Of a DNA stretch of 11,688 nucleotides, positions 6,950 through 11,688 are shown piece by piece. The DNA lies in NCBI GenBank assembly GCA_964610165.1, contig CAZSUZ010000035.1:1-11688 (forward strand), given 5' to 3'. Under the pieces are notes generated by a model. It made no database searches, was not told the origin of the DNA, and saw only the letters and a list, made by a program, of their open reading frames with translations. Every line of letters starts with the position of its first letter. Positions within the stretch are counted from its first letter, which is position 1. Source of the stretch: MFZZ01 sp964610165 (lineage in GTDB: Bacteria > Patescibacteriota > Microgenomatia > UBA1406 > GWC2-37-13). The position numbers were made by a program, and so were the translations under genes.

Positions 6950-7942
6950 ATGTCCCAAACTAAAATAATTGAATGGAATTTTCAACATTTACTTGTTAAT
7001 GAAATTAAAAAGAATGGTGGCTGGGTAAATGCACATGCACATATTGATCGTGCATTTACTATTACTCCAGAAAGTTTGGACATTTATAGGAAACATACAC
7101 TTGAAGAGAAATGGGATTTAGTAGATGCCGTAAAAAATGCCTCTGAAGATGAATATTATAGAAGGATATCAATGGGTCTTGAGCTTATGATTTCTCAAGG
7201 TGTTACTGCTGTAGGTTCATTTATAGATATTGACCCTGTGGCAGAAGATCGAGCAATTAAAGCAGCATTACGGGCTAAAGAACAATATAAAGATCAAATT
7301 AAAATGGTTACTATTAACCAGGTACTTAAAGGTGTAATAGAACCAGAAGCACGAAAATGGTTTGATATTGCTGCAGACTATGTGGATATTATTGGCGGAC
7401 TTCCCAAAAGGGATGAGCGCGATCATGGAAAAGGTGAAGAACATTTTGACATTCTTTTAGAAACTGCAAAAAAGAAAGGCAAAATAGTCCACGTACATGT
7501 AGATCAATTTAATACACAAACAGATAAAGAAACAGAAATGCTTGCTGACAAAACAATTCAACATGGAATGGAAGGAAAAGTAGTTGCTGTACATGCAATT
7601 TCTGTAGCCTCACATCCAAAAGAATATCGTGAAATGGTATATGAAAAAATGAACAAAGCACAAATTATGGTTATTGCCTGCCCTACTGCATGGATAGATG
7701 CGCCAAGAAAAGAAGAAATTCAACCGTTTCATAATGCATTAACACCTGTTGATGAGATGGTTAAACATGGCATTACAGTTGCAATCGGATCAGATAATAT
7801 TGCTGACTATATGCTTCCTTTTACTGATGGTGATATGTGGAGCGAATTAAAACTAATGGCAATCGGAAATAGATTTATGGATCTTGATGCATTAGTCAAA
7901 ATCGCAACAGTTAATGGAAGAAAAGTAATTGGACTGGAATAA
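6950..7942 (+). CDS. Cytosine-deaminase-like amidohydrolase with catalytic Glu replaced by Gln
   Basis: A metal-dependent TIM-barrel hydrolase of the CodA branch. Motifs: HAH (29-31), His183 in HVHVDQ, His215 in AVHAIS and Asp282 in GSDN. These intervals equal those I recall for E. coli CodA (His61/63, His214, His246, Asp313), so metal and substrate-polarising residues are aligned with confidence. The CodA proton-shuttling Glu217 corresponds to Gln186 here (codon 7505-7507). The protein has 330 residues against about 427 in CodA and lacks most of the N- and C-terminal beta-sandwich. It starts 8 bases after udk with no Shine-Dalgarno sequence. Context suggests a pyrimidine base or a related cyclic amide as substrate. 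Cytosine deamination is unproven, given the Gln. Confidence 0.8.
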   Translation: MSQTKIIEWNFQHLLVNEIKKNGGWVNAHAHIDRAFTITPESLDIYRKHTLEEKWDLVDAVKNASEDEYYRRISMGLELMISQGVTAVGSFIDIDPVAEDRAIKAALRAKEQYKDQIKMVTINQVLKGVIEPEARKWFDIAADYVDIIGGLPKRDERDHGKGEEHFDILLETAKKKGKIVHVHVDQFNTQTDKETEMLADKTIQHGMEGKVVAVHAISVASHPKEYREMVYEKMNKAQIMVIACPTAWIDAPRKEEIQPFHNALTPVDEMVKHGITVAIGSDNIADYMLPFTDGDMWSELKLMAIGNRFMDLDALVKIATVNGRKVIGLE

Positions 7943-7986
7943 TATATATGAATGTACGATGTATATTTAAGAATTATTGATTATAT

Positions 7987-7992
7987 TATAAT
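7987..7992 (+). promoter_or_regulatory. -10 box just before the 104-residue orphan
   Basis: TATAAT ends 6 bases before ATG 7999, so initiation would fall on the start codon. The surrounding 56-base gap is almost pure A/T, which raises the chance of a random match, and no -35 is evident. Confidence 0.4.
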
Positions 7993-7998
7993 TATTAT

Positions 7999-8313
7999 AT
8001 GTCCGCAGAATCTCCACTTCCCCACCCTGTACCAACTGCATTACGTGCTATAGAAAATGGTCAAGGTTTAAAAGGCCTACATGTAGCAAATCCTTATACT
8101 GGCGAGCATGCAATTCTTACCTCTGTGACGGGATACAATGGTGAACCTCTTATTCAAATTGATGCTCCAAACGGTACCAGTTATTGGACGGAAACCGGTG
8201 AACATGTTTGTGGATATCAACCAAGAGGTACAGATATTCAAGAAAGTGATTCAGATTGGGAAAAGCAACAAAAGAATGCTTTTTTTAATCCTATTTGGTC
8301 TGGAGTTAAATAA
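7999..8313 (+). CDS. Hypothetical 104-residue soluble protein
   Basis: I do not recognise this protein. It has no signal peptide or membrane segment. The N-terminus is Pro-rich (residues 6-12). The middle has short beta-like stretches with Gly turns (NPYTGEH around 31-37, GYNGEPLIQI around 45-54, then SYWTETGEH around 61-69). The C-terminus is acidic then aromatic (SDSDWEK, FFNPIW). Nothing points to an enzyme active site. Coding is supported by a complete frame with ordinary composition, the conventional start next to a -10 box, and a 3' end followed by an independent promoter. The second frame at 8138-8371 is an overlapping shadow. It is separated from the amidohydrolase by 56 bases, so it may be a single-gene transcript. 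Confidence 0.65.
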   Translation: MSAESPLPHPVPTALRAIENGQGLKGLHVANPYTGEHAILTSVTGYNGEPLIQIDAPNGTSYWTETGEHVCGYQPRGTDIQESDSDWEKQQKNAFFNPIWSGVK

Positions 8314-8342
8314 AATTCATTATCTTCTTCATATTAAAAAGT

Positions 8343-8372
8343 ATTACATTATCATACACTTTATTGTATAAT
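8343..8372 (+). promoter_or_regulatory. Promoter of the membrane-protein block
   Basis: ATTACA (8343-8348; four of six matches to the -35 consensus), an 18-base spacer and a perfect TATAAT (8367-8372). Initiation near 8379 would give a leader of about 100 bases, much longer than those inferred for the other promoters here. GTATTA at 8341-8346 and TAATAC at 8369-8374 are inverted arms enclosing the promoter and could form an operator. Confidence 0.6.
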
Positions 8373-8381
8373 ACTATGAGT

Positions 8382-8418
8382 CATTTTTTACTCAGCTATA
8401 TGTATTGGGTAAAAAGTG
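8382..8418 (+). promoter_or_regulatory. 5' leader hairpin of the membrane-protein block
   Basis: In RNA, CAUUUUUUACUC (8382-8393) pairs with GGGUAAAAAGUG (8407-8418) in a continuous 12-bp stem with two G-U pairs and a 13-base loop. It begins within about 3 bases of the predicted transcription start. There is no U-tract after it, so it is not an intrinsic terminator. A shorter alternative, TGAGT with ACTCA (8377-8381 and 8390-8394), is mutually exclusive with part of the long stem. Stabilisation of the 5' end or regulation are the likely roles. Confidence 0.5.
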
Positions 8419-8423
8419 TCGCA

Positions 8424-8445
8424 ACTTAATAAATCGTAGTTAAGT
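8424..8445 (+). promoter_or_regulatory. Second small leader hairpin
   Basis: ACTTAA (8424-8429) and TTAAGT (8440-8445) are perfect 6-base inverted arms around 10 bases, between the first hairpin and the first ribosome site. It is weak (one G-C pair per arm), so it is listed only as part of a possibly structured leader. Confidence 0.25.
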
Positions 8446-8482
8446 GTAGAATATTTTGTTCATGAACATAAGGAGAATTATG

Positions 8483-8653
8483 ATGGAAGCTCTTACCGAA
8501 TTTATGCAGTCCATTTCCAGTTTCAATCCATTCCATCTCTTTGGAATAACGATTGTTTTTGGACTGGCTACAGGTGTATTTTTTATAAGCTTTGTAAAGT
8601 TTATACAACTAGCTTATAAAGGATTTTCTACTTTTTTTGGAATTCGTAAATAG
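8483..8653 (+). CDS. Small membrane protein, 56 residues, first gene of the block
   Basis: Unrecognised. An amphipathic N-terminus (MEALTEFMQSISSF) is followed by one hydrophobic segment at about 18-38 (HLFGITIVFGLATGVFF) and a basic, aromatic tail ending GIRK. It resembles the N-terminal 80 residues of the next gene: FHLFGITIVFGL against FRVFGVTLILGL, and IQLAYKGF against IQFVFKGF. The two therefore appear to be paralogs, with this one lacking an internal stretch and the soluble tail. Two adjacent ATGs exist at 8480 and 8483. AAGGAG (8470-8475) is 4 bases from the first and 7 from the second, and the other genes in the block use 6-9, so the second is preferred. Confidence 0.75.
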   Translation: MEALTEFMQSISSFNPFHLFGITIVFGLATGVFFISFVKFIQLAYKGFSTFFGIRK

Positions 8654-8689
8654 TAACTAACTTTTGTTGATCCCTATAAGGAGCATACC

Positions 8690-9232
8690 ATGTTTGAATT
8701 CTTTAGTAATGTAATGCGTTCACTTGAAAATATGTATACAGTCGGTGCCGAAAACGGTACCATAGGTGTAGACTATTTTCGCGTCTTTGGCGTTACATTG
8801 ATTTTAGGTTTAGTTGGCTTTGGCATAATGAAGCTTCTTGAAAACCTTGGCATCGGTCTTAATAACATAATGACCGCTATGGCCAATGGGATTCAATTTG
8901 TCTTCAAAGGTTTTGGAGATATGTTTACCAGTACAGGTAAAGCAGTCGAACTTGTTGGAGCTGGATTGGGTAATTTATTCAGCTTCCCACATACTGTGGC
9001 TGTAAAGGCTGCTGAAGTTCGTATTGCTTGGATTAATGCAACTAAACGCTTGATCAAAGTAACAATGGTTGATGGTCAAAGAAGTTTGACAGTTGATATT
9101 TCGGGAGACGTTGAAAATCCCGAACAAATTATCACTGCCTCAGCAGATGCTGGAGATCGTGTGTATACACGACCTATGGAACGAATGCTCACTCAGAAAC
9201 CGCGTGTAATTGAAGGTGAGGTTGTTGAATGA
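8690..9232 (+). CDS. Membrane-anchored protein, 180 residues, paralog of the preceding gene
   Basis: Unrecognised. A 30-residue polar N-terminus is followed by a hydrophobic segment at 33-50 and then a Gly-rich, mildly amphipathic stretch (51-100: LENLGIG, MTAMANG, FKGFGDM, VGAGLGNLF). This stretch could lie along or re-enter the membrane. The soluble C-terminal domain (105-180) contains KRLIKVTMVDGQRSLTVDI at 119-137 and an acidic end. The first part matches the 56-residue neighbour. AAGGAG (8678-8683) sits 6 bases before the ATG. The TGA overlaps the next ATG by 4 bases, so the following gene is probably translated in step with it. Confidence 0.85.
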   Translation: MFEFFSNVMRSLENMYTVGAENGTIGVDYFRVFGVTLILGLVGFGIMKLLENLGIGLNNIMTAMANGIQFVFKGFGDMFTSTGKAVELVGAGLGNLFSFPHTVAVKAAEVRIAWINATKRLIKVTMVDGQRSLTVDISGDVENPEQIITASADAGDRVYTRPMERMLTQKPRVIEGEVVE

Positions 9233-9705
9233 ACATTCTGCCTTTGTTAATCATTGGTGTTGGTTCTATAGCAATTGCTACTTTTCTCTGGTGGCTTTCA
9301 AAGAAATTTGGTGGCAAACAGAAGGAAATAGTAATTAAGAAACAACCTAACTCAGAAGGTACTCCATTCCTCGATGTCCGACATACTCCGCAAGGGGTAA
9401 AAGGTATTCATATTGGAATGAATGATCAAGCTGAACCAATGCGTGAAAAGGAGGTTATAGATTTAACAGCAGTTACTCAAGACTTGGTAATACTTGAAAC
9501 GGAACGTGCTCGTGCAAGAACTGAAGAAGCAAGAGCACAAACTGCTCAAGCATGTAAAGAAATTGCACAAGCAGATCTCAGTCCGTTCACAAGAGATCAA
9601 ATGATCAGGAAAATAAATCCTGATCCACCCCAGCCTACCATTCAAAAACGTCGACCAAGTAAAGCTCGACTTTTGGATCCCGATGATATCGTTGGTATTG
9701 TTTAA
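9229..9705 (+). CDS. Membrane-anchored coiled-coil protein, 158 residues
   Basis: Unrecognised. One N-terminal transmembrane segment (3-22) is followed by a basic patch (KKFGGKQKE), indicating a cytoplasmic body. The middle (45-70) looks beta-rich. Residues 81-115 form a predicted Ala/Glu/Arg helix with the short repeats ARARTEEARAQTA, typical of a coiled coil. The tail is Pro-rich and basic (132-146), then ends DPDDIVGIV. The ATG overlaps the previous stop, and AAGGTGAGG (9213-9221) is 7 bases upstream. The charged helix resembles those that follow SPFH domains, and the next gene encodes an SPFH-like protein, so the two may assemble together. Confidence 0.82.
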   Translation: MNILPLLIIGVGSIAIATFLWWLSKKFGGKQKEIVIKKQPNSEGTPFLDVRHTPQGVKGIHIGMNDQAEPMREKEVIDLTAVTQDLVILETERARARTEEARAQTAQACKEIAQADLSPFTRDQMIRKINPDPPQPTIQKRRPSKARLLDPDDIVGIV

Positions 9706-9723
9706 CAACATAAGGAAAACACT

Positions 9724-10614
9724 ATGTTACTTTACATTGTTGGCTCGATAGCAGCTTTGATCTTGATAATAGCTGCTATTACAGCTCGATTTGAATGGGT
9801 TGAAATCAAAAGCCCAAACATTGGGAGAATCTCTTTCAAAGGAGCATATCTTGACCAAATATTATTTCCTGGTCCACATCTCATCCTTCGAAAGATTTTT
9901 GGTATTTCCATGATGCGAGTGCAGCAAGTTCCAGGAGGTAGTTTTCGCATTAGAATAAAACCAGACAAAGTCATCTCACATAACATACCAGTCGAAATAG
10001 ATATTGAGATTGATGCAACTTTGCTACAGGTTTACAACCCTGAACGCCAAATGATGCATGTTCAATTTCAAGCTTCGAACATATTCTTACAAAAATATGT
10101 TGTGCCACCAGGCAAAACATTATTAGGATATGAAAACGAAGATGGAATTTATATGAGTGGCGTATTAGACGAACGTTTCACCGGATACTCTATGGATGCA
10201 ATAACCAATATTGTTCCCAAGTATCATCCCGATACAATTACTGTTGGTACCGATGCCTATAATGAGCTTAAACAAGCTCTAGTAGAATCTATCCGCCCAA
10301 ATGTACAAGACTGGGCTGAAACTATGACTATGGTTCAGCATATTGGATCAAAGGATGTTGAAGATCGAACAAGGATCGAACTTAATGCTGCCACTCTTGC
10401 AAAGGCCGAAAGGACTAAACAAGAAACAGAAATTGATATCCTAGAAGCGTACTGTACTAGAATCGATGAACAAGCCATGAGGACTCATCAACTAAAAGGT
10501 TTAGTTGCTGGGGCGACACTCAATGTTTTCATGGATGGTTTTAATGTGGAGAACTTTAGCAAAGCAGTTGTAGCAAAAGCCACAGAAATCCGTAATGAAA
10601 GGAGATCTGAATAA
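9724..10614 (+). CDS. SPFH/band-7-like membrane protein, 296 residues
   Basis: The best-recognised member of the block. A single N-terminal transmembrane segment (3-20) is followed by a domain with the layout of stomatin/prohibitin/flotillin proteins. It has a GAYLDQILFPGPHLI turn (40-54), then RIRIKPDKV (75-83), the alternating strand HNIPVEIDIEIDATLLQVYNP (86-106), and a second half (115-205). A charged Ala/Glu/Arg helix follows (211-255, ERTKQETEIDILEAYCTRI), as in SPFH proteins that polymerise into membrane rings or cages. A mildly hydrophobic C-terminus (258-285) may support oligomer contacts. No protease or kinase motif is present. AAGGA (9712-9716) is 7 bases upstream. The stop overlaps the next start (TAATG). 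The SPFH assignment rests on pattern, not on a database search. Confidence 0.72.
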   Translation: MLLYIVGSIAALILIIAAITARFEWVEIKSPNIGRISFKGAYLDQILFPGPHLILRKIFGISMMRVQQVPGGSFRIRIKPDKVISHNIPVEIDIEIDATLLQVYNPERQMMHVQFQASNIFLQKYVVPPGKTLLGYENEDGIYMSGVLDERFTGYSMDAITNIVPKYHPDTITVGTDAYNELKQALVESIRPNVQDWAETMTMVQHIGSKDVEDRTRIELNAATLAKAERTKQETEIDILEAYCTRIDEQAMRTHQLKGLVAGATLNVFMDGFNVENFSKAVVAKATEIRNERRSE

Positions 10615-11171
10615 TGGAGATCTTGAATCAGATATCAAATAATGTTGCTGCTGCCAGTATTGGACAAATAGCAGTAATTACAGGGCTTATCCTTCTATTT
10701 ACTTTAGTGGGTTGTTTCATTACTTATCGTAATACTCAACCAAGAGTAAACAGATCGATGAATCCTATGGTAGAACAGATTGCTTTTAATAATCCTCTAC
10801 CTGTTATCCAGAAAGTTGAGCCTTTACCTGAAAATGTTCAATTCAATCAATCGCCACAAAGTCCACTTAATCCTTCACCATCACAACAAGATGAAGATTA
10901 TAAGAACTTTGGTAAAAGAAAGGTTGGAACATCCGTTGGTGCTGAGTTGTACGGCAAAAAATGGGGACTAGCTATCCTGTTTGCAGTTTCAATAATACGA
11001 TTCTATCTTGAAGCGCGTATTTCAGATTCTATTTCTGATTTAGCACATCAAGTAATGATTGTAATTATTGTAACCACATGGGGACTTGGTCTTTTTTTAC
11101 GTAACAAACGTTCGATTGACTGGCTTGTCAATGCACTACTTACTATATGGGCAGCTATGCTCTTGTTCTAA
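10614..11171 (+). CDS. Four-pass membrane protein with Pro/Gln-rich linker, 185 residues
   Basis: Unrecognised. One transmembrane segment at about 15-37 is followed by a long polar linker (40-97) rich in Pro, Gln, Asn and Ser (for example SPQSPLNPSPSQQ). Three close hydrophobic segments follow at about 116-133, 145-163 and 168-185, and the chain ends almost inside the last one. The linker and the tight C-terminal hairpins suggest a tethered membrane domain. AAAGGAG (10598-10604) lies 9 bases before the ATG within the end of the SPFH-like gene, and the start overlaps its stop by 1 base. The internal frame at 10780-10971 is a shadow. Confidence 0.82.
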   Translation: MEILNQISNNVAAASIGQIAVITGLILLFTLVGCFITYRNTQPRVNRSMNPMVEQIAFNNPLPVIQKVEPLPENVQFNQSPQSPLNPSPSQQDEDYKNFGKRKVGTSVGAELYGKKWGLAILFAVSIIRFYLEARISDSISDLAHQVMIVIIVTTWGLGLFLRNKRSIDWLVNALLTIWAAMLLF

Positions 11172-11182
11172 AGGAGATTAAG

Positions 11183-11518
11183 ATGAAAATACTCAAGATT
11201 CTTGGATTTGGATTGCTTGCAATCCCAGTCTTTGCACTTGGTGGTGGAAACATACTCACTGCAGCGATTCCAGCGTTAGGCAACTCTATTGCCCTCATTG
11301 TAATCGCCCTCGGAGCTGTTCTGCTTGGTGGTTTAGCAATCTATCTTGGTGTCGGCATAAAAGGAGATGTTGTTATTGGTGACAATAACAACATCTATAA
11401 ACCAACAACGAATCTGATTGAACATCACTTTCATGTTGACTCTCCACAACAATTAGGACCTAGAGTAGATAAGGAGACTCAAAAATGGCTCAGTGGCTCA
11501 TCATCACGCCAGTCATAG
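11183..11518 (+). CDS. Small Gly/Ala-rich membrane protein, 111 residues
   Basis: Unrecognised. The start MKILKILGFGLLAIPVFALGG looks like a signal peptide or first membrane helix. A Gly/Ala/Leu/Ile-rich hydrophobic segment follows at about 32-57. A polar tail (58-111) has a GDVVIGDNNN turn at 61-70, a His-rich patch (HHFHVD) and a Ser-rich end. An upstream in-frame ATG at 11147 lies inside the previous gene without a ribosome site. ATG 11183 is preceded by AAAGGAG (11170-11176) at 6 bases, so it is the likely start. The 3' end overlaps the next gene by 34 bases in another frame. Confidence 0.8.
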   Translation: MKILKILGFGLLAIPVFALGGGNILTAAIPALGNSIALIVIALGAVLLGGLAIYLGVGIKGDVVIGDNNNIYKPTTNLIEHHFHVDSPQQLGPRVDKETQKWLSGSSSRQS

Positions 11519-11688
11519 CTATTCTTGGTTATGCTATCTACAAAATGGTCGGTGGTATCATTTACTATTTGACCTACAGTCCTAAAGAGAGAGTGGACAA
11601 TTGGATACAAAATACTAAGAACGATTACTGGTCAGTAAATTCGATCAGTAATGAAGTTCATTGTGTTCAGAGCTTTCCGGGTTCAAGT
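11485..11688 (+). CDS. Membrane-anchored protein, 3' truncated by the window edge
   Basis: Unrecognised. Sixty-eight codons are visible from ATG 11485 and remain open to the end. An N-terminal hydrophobic stretch (3-30, MAQWLIITPVIAILGYAIYK then VGGIIYYL) may be one long or two short membrane segments. A polar region then begins (SPKERVDNWIQNTKNDYW). AAGGAG (11471-11476) is 8 bases upstream. It begins inside the preceding gene, overlapping by 34 bases. It shows that the block continues past this window. Confidence 0.75.
   Translation, partial: MAQWLIITPVIAILGYAIYKMVGGIIYYLTYSPKERVDNWIQNTKNDYWSVNSISNEVHCVQSFPGSS

Noticed and set aside
8382..8418. Hairpin read as a terminator for the 104-residue gene
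   Set aside because: No U-tract follows the stem, and it lies downstream of a good promoter, so a leader structure fits better.
9463..9711. Minus-strand open frame in the membrane block
   Set aside because: Antisense to the coiled-coil gene, Cys/Ser-rich as expected for reversed Ala/Glu/Arg codons, and no start signals.
8483..11688. Prophage or integrative element
   Set aside because: Compact overlapping genes with strong ribosome sites look phage-like, but there is no integrase, capsid, portal, terminase, lysis enzyme, attachment repeat or tRNA in view.
1..11688. CRISPR arrays, tRNA or rRNA genes, insertion sequences
   Set aside because: No regularly spaced repeats, cloverleaf-like segments, rRNA-like conserved stretches or transposase-like proteins were found on reading both strands.
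1..11688. Alternative genetic code with TGA read as Gly or Trp
   Set aside because: TGA serves as a stop exactly at overlapping gene starts (880-882 and 9230-9232), and no recognised gene needs an in-frame TGA.

Overview
The window is AT-rich, gene-dense bacterial chromosome with gaps of 0 to about 170 bases. TAA, TAG and TGA are all used as stops (TGA ends the PyrD gene and the gene at 8690), so the standard bacterial code applies. Short gaps, compact enzymes, an archaeal-style PyrK iron-sulfur spacing and many orphan membrane proteins would fit a Candidate Phyla Radiation (Patescibacteria) genome. That placement is an inference; no rRNA or ribosomal protein gene is present to test it.

Left part (1-6202, minus strand). 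In transcription order this holds an HD-domain phosphohydrolase-like protein, a PolX DNA polymerase/PHP protein, aspartate ammonia-lyase, dihydroorotate dehydrogenase PyrD, its electron-transfer subunit PyrK, and the first 26 codons of another gene. TATAAT-like -10 boxes lie 7-16 bases before the ATG of the HD protein, PolX, aspartase and PyrD, suggesting very short or absent leaders. PyrK instead overlaps PyrD by 4 bases and has a Shine-Dalgarno sequence. A small terminator is built into the end of the aspartase gene.

Middle (6203-8313). A divergent region with overlapping promoters and a perfect palindrome separates the HD gene from plus-strand uridine kinase (udk). A cytosine-deaminase-like amidohydrolase follows, in which the catalytic Glu position reads Gln, and then a 104-residue orphan with a -10 box six bases before its ATG. 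PyrD/PyrK (de novo UMP), uridine kinase (salvage), the CodA-like enzyme (possible salvage) and aspartase (aspartate supply or use) suggest a loose pyrimidine theme.

Right part (8314-11688, plus strand). One promoter-like sequence, a roughly 100-base leader that starts with a 12-bp hairpin, and then seven tightly packed genes, each with an AAGGA-type ribosome binding site; the last is cut by the window edge. Every product has at least one predicted membrane segment near its N-terminus. They comprise two short related proteins, a coiled-coil protein, an SPFH/band-7-like protein, a four-pass protein with a Pro/Gln-rich linker, a Gly/Ala-rich small protein, and a truncated protein. I recognise no known system. 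This block is the best candidate for an undescribed multi-subunit membrane assembly.
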